From contig JAWLHK010000002.1 in the NCBI GenBank assembly GCA_041690355.1, positions 62,001 through 126,000 on the forward strand: a DNA stretch of 64,000 nt, given 5' to 3'. Made by a program: the position numbers and the translations under genes. Source of the stretch: JAWLHK01 sp041690355 [NCBI: bacterium] (GTDB lineage Bacteria; J088; JAWLBW01). Below are positions 16,335-24,893 of the stretch, one piece after another; the first letter of the stretch is position 1, and each line of letters starts with the position of its first letter. Under the pieces are notes generated by a model. The model was not told the origin of the DNA, did not search any database, and was given only the letters and a program-made list of their open reading frames with translations.

Positions 16335-17981
16335 ATGCAGATCCAGCGATGGTTGGTGGTGGCGGCCGTAGCCGCAGCGGCGGCCGGTTGCACCCGCGGA
16401 TGCGGCGGCGGTGAATCGGGGCTCAATCCCCCCGCCGAAGAGGTGCTCGGCGAACCCGAGAAGGGGGGGCGCATCATCGTGGCCAGCATCGGCGAACCGA
16501 GCGTTCTGCTCCCCCCGCTGGCGAGCGATTCGGCCTCGGCCCAGATCTCGGGGCTCGTCTTCGACACCCTCATCGAGATCGGCAAGGATCTGGAATATGA
16601 GCCCGGGATCGCCGAGCGGTGGGAGGTCAGCGATGACGGCCTCGTGCTCACCTTCTTCCTGCGCAAGGACGTCAAGTTCCACGACGGCACGCCGCTCACG
16701 GCCGATGACGTCGTCTTCACCTACGAGGCGCTCATGGCCGAGACGACGCCGTCGCCGTACAAGGTGGATTTCGAGCCCGTCGAACGCTTCGAGAAGGTCG
16801 ACGATCATACCGTCCGCGTGACCTACCGTTATCCGTTCGCCCCGGCCCTGCTCAGTTACGCGGGCGCCTTCGGCATCATGCCCCGTCACCTGCTGCAGGG
16901 CCAGCCGTTGACCCAGACCGAGCTGCGCTTCAAACCCGTCGGTTCCGGTCCGTACCGGTTTGCATCCTGGGATAAGGGGAACCGGGTCATTCTCACGGCC
17001 AACCCCGATTACTACAAAGGCGAACCGTACATCACCCAGTACATCCTGCGCATCATTCCCGATCAGGCGACGACCTTTCTCGAACTGAAGGCGGGCGGCG
17101 TCGACGAGATGACGCCGACCCCCGTGCAGTATGCCCGCCAGGCCGACAGCGGCGAGTTGAAAGGGCGCGTCAACAAATACGATTACTACGGCTTCGGCTA
17201 CACCTACCTCGGCTTCAACCTCGAGCATCCGGTCTTTGCCGACAAGCGCGTGCGGCGCGCCATCAGCATGGCCATCGATCGCGACGAGCTCGTGCACGGC
17301 GTCCTGCTCGGTCTCGGCACGCCGGCGAGCGGGCCTTATCGTCCCGACGTCTGGTACCACAATGGCAACATCAAGCCCATGAAGCACGACCCCGAGGGGG
17401 CGAAGAAGCTGCTGGCCGAAGCCGGTTTCCGCACCGTGAACGGGCGCCTGGTGAAGCCCGACGGCACGCCCTTCAAGTTCGAGATCATCACCAACCAGGG
17501 AAACGATTCGCGCCGCAAGACCGGCGAGATCATCCAGCGCCGGCTGTCGGAGCTCGGCATCGACGTCACGCTGCGTACGATCGAGTGGAGTTCGTTTCTC
17601 AAGGAGTTCATCGACAAGAAGAACTACCAGGCGGTCATCCTGGGGTGGAACAGCGATATCGATCCCGACCAGTACTCCATCTGGCACTCTTCGCAGACGG
17701 GCGAAGGGGCCTTCAACTTCGTCTCCTTCAGAAACGCAGAGGTCGACCGTCTGCTCGAAGAGGGTCGCCGCGAGTTCGATCAGGAAAAGCGCAAGCAGAT
17801 CTACGATCGCTTCCAGGAGATCCTGGCCGAAGAGCAGCCGTACGCGTTTCTTTATGTTCCCAAATCGCTCGTGCTCATCGACCGCAAGGTGAAGGGGGTC
17901 GAACTCGGCGCGGCCGGGCTGGGATGGAACTTCGAGAAGTGGTGGATTCCGGCGGCGCAGCGCGAAACCACGCAGCAATGA
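16335..17981 (+). CDS. Peptide ABC transporter substrate-binding lipoprotein (OppA/DppA-like)
   Basis: 548 aa from ATG 16335, with CAGGAG as ribosome-binding site 5 bp upstream; a GTG two codons earlier overlaps the previous gene. Lipobox AAAGC. It belongs to the SBP_bac_5 family: GGRIIVASIGEPSVLLPPLA, LEYEPGIAERWEVSDDG, KDVKFHDGTPLTADDVVFT, and the hinge and C-lobe segments (LAEEQPYAFLYVPKSLVL). It would capture oligopeptides in the periplasm and hand them to the OppBC permeases encoded next. Confidence 0.95.
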   Translation: MQIQRWLVVAAVAAAAAGCTRGCGGGESGLNPPAEEVLGEPEKGGRIIVASIGEPSVLLPPLASDSASAQISGLVFDTLIEIGKDLEYEPGIAERWEVSDDGLVLTFFLRKDVKFHDGTPLTADDVVFTYEALMAETTPSPYKVDFEPVERFEKVDDHTVRVTYRYPFAPALLSYAGAFGIMPRHLLQGQPLTQTELRFKPVGSGPYRFASWDKGNRVILTANPDYYKGEPYITQYILRIIPDQATTFLELKAGGVDEMTPTPVQYARQADSGELKGRVNKYDYYGFGYTYLGFNLEHPVFADKRVRRAISMAIDRDELVHGVLLGLGTPASGPYRPDVWYHNGNIKPMKHDPEGAKKLLAEAGFRTVNGRLVKPDGTPFKFEIITNQGNDSRRKTGEIIQRRLSELGIDVTLRTIEWSSFLKEFIDKKNYQAVILGWNSDIDPDQYSIWHSSQTGEGAFNFVSFRNAEVDRLLEEGRREFDQEKRKQIYDRFQEILAEEQPYAFLYVPKSLVLIDRKVKGVELGAAGLGWNFEKWWIPAAQRETTQQ

Positions 17982-17996
17982 GGATGCGGGCATAGC

Positions 17997-18971
17997 ATGC
18001 TGGGTTATCTGCTGCGACGGCTGGTCGGCCTCGTCCCCCTGCTGGTGGGCATCAGCCTGATCAGCTTCACCGTCATGCATCTTGCGCCGGGCGAGCCCGC
18101 CATCGTCGAGGGCGAGCTGGGCAAGAAGCAGAGCGCCGAGCTGCGCCAGCAACTGCGCGAGCTGTACGGCCTCGACAAGCCGCTTCACGAGCAGTACGTC
18201 GACTGGGTCGGCCGCATGGTGCGCCTCGATTTCGGGCTCTCGATGACCACGAACCGGCAGCCGGTGCTCGACAAGATTCTCGAGAAGCTGCCGATTACGA
18301 TTCTGATCAATATCTGCACCATCGTCGTCATCCTCCTCGTCAGCGTGCCCCTGGGGGTGGCCTCGGCGACCCGCCACGGCAGAACGTTCGACAAGGTGAC
18401 CACGGTGGCGGTCTTCATCGGTTTCGCCACGCCGGCCTTCTGGTTCGCCCTGCTGCTCATGCTCTTTTTCGGGGTCTGGCTCGGCTGGCTCCCCATCTCG
18501 GGCATCACGAGCCTGAACTTCGAGCAGCTGGGCCCGCTGGCCAAGGTCGGCGACGTGCTGCGCCACCTGGTCATGCCGGTGCTCGCGCTCACCTTCGGCG
18601 CCTTCGCCTACAACAGCCGCATCATCCGCGGGAGCATGCTCGAGGTCATCCGCCAGGATTACATCGTCACTGCGCGCGCCAAGGGGCTGCCCGAGACGAC
18701 CGTCGTCTACAAGCATGCCCTGCGTAATGCGCTGCTCCCGATGGTCACGATTCTGGGTCTCTGGGTGCCCGAGCTCATCGGCGGCAGCGTCATCATCGAG
18801 ACGATCTTCGCCATTCCGGGCATGGGCCGTCTCTTCTTCGAGAGCGTCAGCGCGCGCGACTACACGACGATCATGGGCATTCTCACGATCGGCGCCTTTC
18901 TGACGCTCCTTGGCAACCTGCTGGCCGACCTGCTCTACGGCATCGTCGATCCGCGCATCCGGCACCGGTGA
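17997..18971 (+). CDS. Peptide ABC transporter permease (OppB/DppB-like)
   Basis: 324 aa. Six membrane segments with the BPD_transp_1 fold; the N-terminal MLGYLLRRLVGLVPLLVGISLISF segment and MHLAPGEPA are typical of OppB/DppB. The EAA loop for ATPase contact is RAKGLPETTVVYKHALRNALLP. It follows the binding protein by 15 bp. Unusually, the second permease gene does not come next but lies about 1 kb downstream. Confidence 0.95.
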   Translation: MLGYLLRRLVGLVPLLVGISLISFTVMHLAPGEPAIVEGELGKKQSAELRQQLRELYGLDKPLHEQYVDWVGRMVRLDFGLSMTTNRQPVLDKILEKLPITILINICTIVVILLVSVPLGVASATRHGRTFDKVTTVAVFIGFATPAFWFALLLMLFFGVWLGWLPISGITSLNFEQLGPLAKVGDVLRHLVMPVLALTFGAFAYNSRIIRGSMLEVIRQDYIVTARAKGLPETTVVYKHALRNALLPMVTILGLWVPELIGGSVIIETIFAIPGMGRLFFESVSARDYTTIMGILTIGAFLTLLGNLLADLLYGIVDPRIRHR

Positions 18972-18972
18972 G

Positions 18973-18988
18973 TGTGATCTGGGTCACA
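18973..18988. promoter_or_regulatory. CRP/FNR-family binding site (TGTGA-N6-TCACA)
   Basis: A perfect TGTGA (18973-18977), 6-bp spacer, TCACA (18984-18988) dyad, the E. coli CRP consensus, extended by one more symmetric base pair (GTGTGA...TCACAC). It sits just after the oppB-type stop codon and about 57 bp upstream of the candidate -10 of the following gene, a position compatible with activation. Confidence 0.6.
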
Positions 18989-19021
18989 CCGTAACGTGTG
19001 GAATTGATTAGGGGTTTTGCA

Positions 19022-19051
19022 TTGTCGGCCGGGGTGGTGAGGGTGTACAAT
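19022..19051 (+). promoter_or_regulatory. Candidate internal promoter for the MshEN gene and downstream opp genes
   Basis: TTGTCG (19022-19027), 18-bp spacer, TACAAT (19046-19051). GTGGGAGTGA supplies a ribosome-binding site before ATG 19077. Confidence 0.5.
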
Positions 19052-19076
19052 ACAACCACAGGGTGGGAGTGAATTC

Positions 19077-19982
19077 ATGGCAGAGCGAAAGAGACTCGGC
19101 GAACTGCTGCTCGAAGGCGGCCTCATCGACGAATACCAGCTGAAGAGCGCCCTCGCTCACCAGAAACAGTGGGGCGGCCGCCTGGGTTCGAACATGGTGA
19201 AGCTCGGCTTCATCACCGAAGACGAACTCGTCTCGTTTCTGAGCTACACCTTTCGCACGCCGGCGGTCAATCTGCATGCCGTGCGCGTGCCCCCCGCCAT
19301 GGTGGCCCTGATCCCGAAAGACGTCGCCAAGAAGTACGGCGTGATCCCCCTGCTGCAGAGCCCCGACAAGAAGAAACTGGTCATCGCCATGAGCGATCCG
19401 ACCAACCTGGCCGCCATCGACGAGCTGAACTTTCTCGTCGGCGCCCGGGTGCTGCCCGTAATCGCCGCCGACACCAGCATCGAAGAGGCCATGGCCCACT
19501 ATTACGACCAGGCCGTGCAGATGAAATTTCTGCCGAACGCGAAGCTGAGCGTCGAGGCCGATATCCTGGCCCGCCCGCCGGCCGAGCTGCCGCGTCGCGC
19601 CCGTAAAGTCGAGAACCTGGCCACCGGCAAGATCGACATCTCCGGCACGGAGGAGGAGGAGGACGTCGTCACCGGCGCCCCCGATGAACCCGACTTCTCG
19701 AACATGAAGCTGGACGACGATGACGACGACCCGACGCTGAACGAGCTGGTGGTCTTCACGGGCGGGCGCCAGAAAACGATACAGCTCGAAGAGGCCAGGG
19801 CCCAGGCCCAGCCCGCCCCCGCGGCTAAGCCGGCTGCAGATCCCTACATGACGCAGACCGTGCTGCGCGCCGGCCTCGACGGCGGCAAACCGACGGCCGA
19901 CCAGCTCGTCATGGCGCTCATTCGCACCCTGATCGACAAAGGGTTCGTCACCAAAGAAGAAATCCTGGCCCAGCTGAAGTGA
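19077..19982 (+). CDS. Stand-alone MshEN-domain protein
   Basis: 301 aa. Residues 1-145 are an MshEN (GspE N-terminal) domain: RLGELLLEGGLIDEYQLKSAL, GFITEDELVSFLSYTFRTPAVNL and VIPLLQSPDKKKLVIAMSDPTNL. Such domains bind c-di-GMP or mediate contacts in PilB/GspE ATPases. No ATPase domain follows. Instead there is an acidic linker (EEEEDVV, DDDDDDPTLNE), an Ala/Pro stretch, and a C-terminal helical segment (LVMALIRTLIDKGFVTKEEIL) that itself resembles an MshEN-like or SHOCT-like turn. It sits inside the peptide-transporter operon and overlaps the next permease by 4 bp, so it is translated with it. Its role is unknown; a regulator or adaptor is likely. Confidence 0.82.
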   Translation: MAERKRLGELLLEGGLIDEYQLKSALAHQKQWGGRLGSNMVKLGFITEDELVSFLSYTFRTPAVNLHAVRVPPAMVALIPKDVAKKYGVIPLLQSPDKKKLVIAMSDPTNLAAIDELNFLVGARVLPVIAADTSIEEAMAHYYDQAVQMKFLPNAKLSVEADILARPPAELPRRARKVENLATGKIDISGTEEEEDVVTGAPDEPDFSNMKLDDDDDDPTLNELVVFTGGRQKTIQLEEARAQAQPAPAAKPAADPYMTQTVLRAGLDGGKPTADQLVMALIRTLIDKGFVTKEEILAQLK

Positions 19983-20845
19983 CCGGCACTGCGACTCCTA
20001 AATCACCCGGCCGGCTGTTCTGGAACCGTTTCCGACACAACCGGCTGGCGGTCGCCGGCGCGGCCATCGTGTTTCTGCTCTTTCTGACGGCGGTCTTCGC
20101 GCGCCTGATCGCGCCGTTCGACCCCGAAGCCATCGATCTGTACAAGGTTCTCCAGCCCCCCTCGGCCGAGCACTGGCTCGGCACCGACGAGCTCGGGCGC
20201 GACGTGTTCAGCCGTATGGTCTTCGGCGCGCGCATCTCGCTCATGGTCGGCCTGCTCTCGGTGGGCATCGCCGTGTTTATCGGCACCTTCTTCGGCGCGA
20301 TGGCGGGCTATTACGGACGCTGGGCCGACACGGTGATCATGCGCTTCGTCGACATCATGCTCAGTTTTCCGACCATCTTTCTCATCATCGCATCGATTGC
20401 TTTTCTGGAGCCGAACATCCTGACGATCATGGCGGTCATCGGGCTGACGAGCTGGATGGGCATCGCGCGCCTGGTGCGGGCTGAATTTCTGTCGCTGCGC
20501 GAGCGGGAGTTCGTGCTCGCCGCGCGGGCGCAGGGGGCGGGCGATTTCCGCATCATCTTCCGCCACATCCTGCCGAACGCGCTCGTGCCGGTCGTCGTGA
20601 CGGCCACCATTGGCGTGGCCGGCGCGATTCTCACCGAGAGCTCACTCAGCTTTCTCGGCATCGGCGTGCAGCCGCCCACGCCGAGCTGGGGTAACATCCT
20701 CACCTCGGGCAAGGACAACATCGACATCGCCTGGTGGATGAGCGTGTTTCCCGGCCTCGCGATTCTCGTCACCGTGCTCGGCTACAACCTGCTCGGCGAG
20801 GGGCTGCGCGACTCGCTCGATCCGCGCCTGCGGGGGAGGAGCTGA
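19979..20845 (+). CDS. Peptide ABC transporter permease (OppC/DppC-like)
   Basis: 288 aa, GTG start overlapping the MshEN gene stop by 4 bp. The OppC N-terminal signature (LFWNRFRHNRLAVAGAAIV), HWLGTDELGRDVFSRMVFGAR and the EAA loop (RAQGAGDFRIIFRHILPNAL) are all present. It pairs with the OppB-like permease to form the transmembrane channel. TGATG overlap with the next ATPase gene. Confidence 0.95.
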   Translation: MTGTATPKSPGRLFWNRFRHNRLAVAGAAIVFLLFLTAVFARLIAPFDPEAIDLYKVLQPPSAEHWLGTDELGRDVFSRMVFGARISLMVGLLSVGIAVFIGTFFGAMAGYYGRWADTVIMRFVDIMLSFPTIFLIIASIAFLEPNILTIMAVIGLTSWMGIARLVRAEFLSLREREFVLAARAQGAGDFRIIFRHILPNALVPVVVTATIGVAGAILTESSLSFLGIGVQPPTPSWGNILTSGKDNIDIAWWMSVFPGLAILVTVLGYNLLGEGLRDSLDPRLRGRS

Positions 20846-21873
20846 TGGCTGCCCCTCTGCTCTCGGTGCGTAACCTGCGCACCTGGTTCCGCGTGGCGCG
20901 GGGCTGGGTGCATGCCGTCGACGACATTTCCTTCGACATTCCCCCCTCGACCATCGTGGGTCTCGTCGGCGAATCGGGAAGCGGCAAGAGCGTCACCGGA
21001 CTCTCTCTGCTGCGGCTCGTGGCGACCCCGCCGGGCAAGTACGTCGGCGGCTCGATTCTGTGGAAGGGGGAGGACCTGCTCCGGCTCTCGCCCGAGGCCA
21101 TGCGCGCCCATCGTGGCAGCGACATCGCCATGATCTTTCAGGAGCCGATGACGAGCCTGAACCCCGTGTTCCGCATCGGCGAGCAGATCGCCGAAGTGCT
21201 CGAGGTGCACACGACGATGAATCGCGCGCAGCGGCGCGAGCGGGTCATCGAGCTGCTGCGCGAGGTCGGCATTCCGGAGCCCGAAGAGCGGTACGAGCAG
21301 TACCCGAATCAGCTTTCGGGGGGCATGCGCCAGCGCGTCATGATCGCCATGGCTCTCGCCTGCAATCCGAAGCTGCTCGTGGCCGACGAGCCGACGACGG
21401 CGCTCGACGTGACGATCCAGGCGCAGATTCTCGAGCTGATCGGCCGCCTCAAGGACAAGTACCAGATGAGCGTGCTGCTCGTGACGCATGACCTGGGGGT
21501 CGTCGCCGAGCTCTGCAGCGAGGTGCTCGTCATGTATGCCGGGCGCATCGTCGAACGCGGGCCTACGGCCGACGTGATTGCGAATCCGCTGCACCCTTAC
21601 ACGCGCGGGCTGCTGAGCTCGCTGCCGCGCGTCGGCATGGGCCGGGCGCGCCTGGAGACGATCCCGGGCATCGTGCCCGATCTGGTGGCGCCGCCGCCGC
21701 GCTGCCGGTTTCTCGAACGCTGCCCGAACCGCATCGATCGCTGCGCGCAGCAGGATCCCTCGCTCGACGAACTGAGCCCGGGCCGCTTCGCGGCCTGTTT
21801 TCACCCCTGTGCGGGGAGCCGTGCGAGTGCGGCGCGCCCGCCGGAGACCGTGACGCCCGATGAGTCTGCTTGA
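20845..21873 (+). CDS. Peptide ABC transporter ATP-binding protein (OppD/DppD-like)
   Basis: 342 aa from ATG 20845, immediately on the permease stop and preceded by GGGGGAGGAG. Walker A GESGSGKS, signature LSGGMRQR, Walker [13 protein letters not shown], switch His in VTHDLG. The C-terminal oligopeptide-transporter domain has the cysteine cluster of Fe-S-binding members ([18 protein letters not shown]). It powers import together with the next gene's product. Confidence 0.95.
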   Translation: MAAPLLSVRNLRTWFRVARGWVHAVDDISFDIPPSTIVGLVGESGSGKSVTGLSLLRLVATPPGKYVGGSILWKGEDLLRLSPEAMRAHRGSDIAMIFQEPMTSLNPVFRIGEQIAEVLEVHTTMNRAQRRERVIELLREVGIPEPEERYEQYPNQLSGGMRQRVMIAMALACNPKLLVADEPTTALDVTIQAQILELIGRLKDKYQMSVLLVTHDLGVVAELCSEVLVMYAGRIVERGPTADVIANPLHPYTRGLLSSLPRVGMGRARLETIPGIVPDLVAPPPRCRFLERCPNRIDRCAQQDPSLDELSPGRFAACFHPCAGSRASAARPPETVTPDESA

Positions 21874-22825
21874 CGTCCGCAACCTGAGCAAGGTCTACCA
21901 TGTGCAGCGCGGCCTGCTCGGCCGCCATGTCGACGTGCACGCCGTGCGCGACGTCTCGTTCACGGTCGAGCCGGGCGAAACGCTGGGCATCGTAGGCGAG
22001 TCGGGCTGCGGCAAGAGCACGCTCGGGCGCACCCTGCTGCGGCTCATCGAACCCAGCGCGGGGAGCGCGCGGCTCGAGGGGCAGGACCTTTTCGCCCTGC
22101 GCGGCGCCGCCCTGAAGAAGGCCCGGCGCGGCATGCAGATGATCTTTCAGGATCCGTTCGCAAGTCTGAATCCCCGCATGCGGGTCGGCGAAATCGTCGC
22201 CGAGCCGTTGCTCGTGCACGGCATGGCGAGCGGCAGCGAGCGGCGCGAACGGGTTCACGGCCTGCTCGAGAAAGTGGGCCTGCGACCCGAGGCCTACGAC
22301 AAGTATCCGCATGAGTTTTCGGGGGGCCAGCGCCAGCGCATCGGCATCGCCCGGGCCCTGGCCGTGCTGCCGCGCCTGATCGTGGCCGACGAGCCGGTCT
22401 CGGCGCTCGACGTCTCGATTCAGGCCCAGGTGCTCAACCTGCTCATGGATCTGCAGGACGAGTTCGGGCTCTCCTACGTCTTCATCTCGCACGACCTGCG
22501 CGTCGTCGAGCATCTGGCCCATCGCGTCGCCGTCATGTATCTCGGCAGCTTCGTCGAGGTTGCGCCTGTGCAGGACCTGTTCCGCTCGCCCCGGCATCCG
22601 TACACTGAAGCACTGCTCTCTTCGATTCCGCGTATCGACGCGGCGGCGCGCCGGGACCGCATCGTGCTGCGCGGCGACGTGCCGAGCCCCATTCATCCGC
22701 CCCCGGGCTGCCCGTTTCACCCGCGCTGCCCCTACGCGCAGGAGCGCTGCCGCACCGAGGTCCCCTCGCTGCGCGAGCTCGACCCCGGCCGCCAGGTCGC
22801 CTGCCACTTTCCCGTCGGCGAATAA
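21860..22825 (+). CDS. Peptide ABC transporter ATP-binding protein (OppF/DppF-like)
   Basis: 321 aa, overlapping the OppD-like gene by 14 bp. Walker [10 protein letters not shown], signature [12 protein letters not shown], Walker [15 protein letters not shown], His switch ISHDLRVV. The C-terminal region has the cysteine set [14 protein letters not shown], which may bind an Fe-S cluster as in related peptide importers. It completes the importer. Confidence 0.95.
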   Translation: MSLLDVRNLSKVYHVQRGLLGRHVDVHAVRDVSFTVEPGETLGIVGESGCGKSTLGRTLLRLIEPSAGSARLEGQDLFALRGAALKKARRGMQMIFQDPFASLNPRMRVGEIVAEPLLVHGMASGSERRERVHGLLEKVGLRPEAYDKYPHEFSGGQRQRIGIARALAVLPRLIVADEPVSALDVSIQAQVLNLLMDLQDEFGLSYVFISHDLRVVEHLAHRVAVMYLGSFVEVAPVQDLFRSPRHPYTEALLSSIPRIDAAARRDRIVLRGDVPSPIHPPPGCPFHPRCPYAQERCRTEVPSLRELDPGRQVACHFPVGE

Positions 22826-22878
22826 TTCCGTAACGCCCGCGATACAGGCGGGAAACAAGCGGCCGCTATTCTGACTGC

Positions 22879-24066
22879 ATGATCAGCGTGCAGCCGGTTC
22901 CCGCGCCACCACAGGAGGACGCACCCGCAATGCGGGTCGGCGACTTCGTGACCGGCCGCGCACTGCTCGCTCCCGACATCACGGGCGAGCTCGTCGAACG
23001 CTGGTTCCACGAAAACCCCGGCTTCGACACCGTGCCCGTCGTGCACCCCGACGGCACGATCGTCGGCGCCGTGAACCGGCAGCGCTTTCTCTACATGCTC
23101 AGCGGCCGTTTCGGGCACGCGCTCTACGGGCAGCGTCCCATCGCCGAGATCATGGAGCGGGAGTTTCTGCTCGTTCCGGCGGAATGCGACCTGCAATCCG
23201 TCGGCGAGTACCTGTCGACGCGCGCGAACGTCAATTTCTACGACGACGTCATCGTCGATCTGCAGCCGGGCTACGGCATCGCCCCCGCGCGGGCCATCCT
23301 CGAGGCGCTGCACCGGCTTTCGGACCAGATGCGTCGCGACCTGGCCATGTTCCAGAGTGAGAACCGGCGCCTCCAGGTACAGGCCGAAGCCCGCTGGGAG
23401 ATGATCTCTTCGCTTTCGCACGAGCTGCGGACGCCCCTGGCCACGATTGTCGGCTATGCGGAACTTGCGGAGATGGTTCTCGACAGCGATCCCGCGCGCG
23501 CCCGGGCCCATCTGGCGAAGCTTCGTTCGGGGGCCGACGAGCTGTTCGGGCACATTCAGTCGGTGCTCGACATGGCGCGCGCCGCGGCCGGGCGCCTCGA
23601 GCTCGATCTCGAACGCTTCGACTTCCGCAGCGAAATTCAGTCCGCGGTCGAACTGGCGGGCATCCTCACGCGCGAACGGCCGATTCAGATCGGCCACCTG
23701 CAGCCTCCCGATCCGGTCTGGGTCTGGATGGACCGGCGCAAGGTGCGGCAGGTGCTGGTGAATCTCGTCGGCAACGCCGCCAAGTTTACCTCCTCGGGAA
23801 GCATTCGCATAGCGCTCATGCGCGAGGGGAGAGAGGTCGCCGTCTCGGTCGCCGATACGGGGCCGGGCATTCCGGAAGACAAGCTCAAAGGACTGTTTGA
23901 GCGCTTTGAACGAGTCGGCGATCGCAGCATCGAGGGTTCGGGCCTCGGCTTGAGCATCGTCAAGGCGCTTGTCGAGGCGCAGGGCGGACGCGTCTCTGTA
24001 CGCTCGACCGTGGGCCAGGGCTCCGAGTTCTCCGTCTACTACTCCGTAACGGATCAGGCATCATGA
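22879..24066 (+). CDS. Histidine kinase with N-terminal CBS-pair domain
   Basis: 395 aa, no membrane segments. Residues 18-125 look like a CBS pair (VPVVHPDGTIVGAVNRQRFL repeated in spirit by the second half with a phosphoacceptor-domain-like linker), which would sense adenosyl ligands. A coiled coil (about 150-172) leads to the HisKA domain with His181 in SSLSHELRTPLA and the HATPase domain (N box NLVGNAAKF, G1 DTGPGIP, G2 GSGLGLSIVKAL). The ATG overlap of 4 bp with the receiver gene downstream marks them as a two-component pair. Confidence 0.9.
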   Translation: MISVQPVPAPPQEDAPAMRVGDFVTGRALLAPDITGELVERWFHENPGFDTVPVVHPDGTIVGAVNRQRFLYMLSGRFGHALYGQRPIAEIMEREFLLVPAECDLQSVGEYLSTRANVNFYDDVIVDLQPGYGIAPARAILEALHRLSDQMRRDLAMFQSENRRLQVQAEARWEMISSLSHELRTPLATIVGYAELAEMVLDSDPARARAHLAKLRSGADELFGHIQSVLDMARAAAGRLELDLERFDFRSEIQSAVELAGILTRERPIQIGHLQPPDPVWVWMDRRKVRQVLVNLVGNAAKFTSSGSIRIALMREGREVAVSVADTGPGIPEDKLKGLFERFERVGDRSIEGSGLGLSIVKALVEAQGGRVSVRSTVGQGSEFSVYYSVTDQAS

Positions 24067-24443
24067 AAATTCTTTACTGCGACGACGATCACCGGATGCT
24101 CGAGCTGGTCGGCGAGTTCTTCCGCATCGCGGGCCACGAAATCATGGTCACCGACACGGCCTTCGGGCTCACGAAGCAGGTCGCATCGATGCGGCCCGAC
24201 GTACTGCTGCTCGACTACCGCATGCCGGCGCTCTCGGGCGACAACTACATGCGCGTTTTTCAGTCGACCCCGGCGGCCCGGCACACGCGCGTCATCTATT
24301 ATTCCGCCGAGGATACGGTGCGCCTTGGTGAACTCGTGGCTTCGACCGGGGCCGTGGCGTTCATTCCCAAGAGCACGATGGGGCGCGGGCTCGTCGCCGA
24401 GGTTGAACGCATTCTTGCGCAGGGAGAGCCCGCCGCAGTCTGA
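24063..24443 (+). CDS. Single-domain response regulator
   Basis: 126 aa, a receiver domain only: acidic pair Asp7-Asp8 in YCDDDHR, phospho-acceptor Asp51 in LLLDYRMP, Lys103 in FIPKS. The usual Thr/Ser switch position reads YYSAED, so signalling geometry is intact. With no output domain it probably acts through protein contacts (phosphorelay or motility-type control). Partner kinase is the preceding gene. Confidence 0.9.
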   Translation: MKILYCDDDHRMLELVGEFFRIAGHEIMVTDTAFGLTKQVASMRPDVLLLDYRMPALSGDNYMRVFQSTPAARHTRVIYYSAEDTVRLGELVASTGAVAFIPKSTMGRGLVAEVERILAQGEPAAV

Positions 24444-24467
24444 CGAACCATCCGTCCCGCACAATTT

Positions 24468-24737
24468 GAGCCCACGTCTGCGAACATAGGGCGACTCGCA
24501 AATAGGGAGACCGCAGGCGTGGGCTCATTCATTTCCATTCGGTGGCCACGGAACGATCCGTTTCAAACAATTTGAGCCTGCGTCTGCGATCATAGGGCGA
24601 CTCGCAAACAGGGAGACCGCAGGCGTGGGCTCATTCTTTTTCCATCGTTGCCACGGAGCGATCCATCCCGCACAATTTGAGCCCACGTCTGCGAACATAG
24701 GGCGACTCGCAAACAGGGAGACCGCAGACGTGGGCTC
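24468..24737. repeat. Three tandem ~105-bp hairpin elements
   Basis: Three copies, at 24468-24526, 24574-24632 and 24679-24737, repeat with a period of 105-106 bp. Each has a 15-bp left arm starting GAGCC, a ~29-nt loop containing two related AGGGMGAC sequences, and a 15-bp right arm ending GGGCTC. Copy 3 arms pair perfectly (GAGCCCACGTCTGCG with CGCAGACGTGGGCTC). Copy 1 has one G-U pair. Copy 2 has three changed pairs, all still G-U in RNA. The spacers between copies are also similar. Apparent minus-strand ORFs here only reflect the repeat. The rest of the 450-bp gap (24444-24893) shows no gene. Confidence 0.88.
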
Positions 24738-24835
24738 ATTCATTTCTCCATTCCATCGCGGAGGCTCGCGCAGGGCCGCCCATTGCGCTGTCCCTGGGTC
24801 TGTGGCTTCGGAGGAAGCAGGGGAATGCGCACAAG

Positions 24836-24870
24836 AAAAAGCCCCCGCCCCTGTACAAGCAGGCGAGGGC
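24836..24870 (-). terminator. Rho-independent terminator for the porin-phosphatase operon
   Basis: On the minus strand, a 10-bp GC-rich stem (arms 24861-24870 and 24841-24850, with two G-U pairs) is followed by five T (24836-24840), about 25 bp after the phosphatase stop codon. Confidence 0.8.
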
Positions 24871-24893
24871 CTCCGGGATGAACTTCTGTATTT

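Noticed and set aside
16137-18965. 942-codon minus-strand ORF opposite the peptide-binding protein and permease
   Set aside because: Shadow of well-recognised transporter genes; the product is low-complexity and acidic with no family signature.
24468-24737. CRISPR array
   Set aside because: The repeats are 105 bp apart, contain long self-pairing arms and near-identical spacers; there are no unique spacers and no cas genes.
24299-24743. Minus-strand ORFs repeating NEPT...DVGSNC
   Set aside because: They are translations of the three tandem hairpin elements; stop codons break them between copies and there are no ribosome-binding sites.
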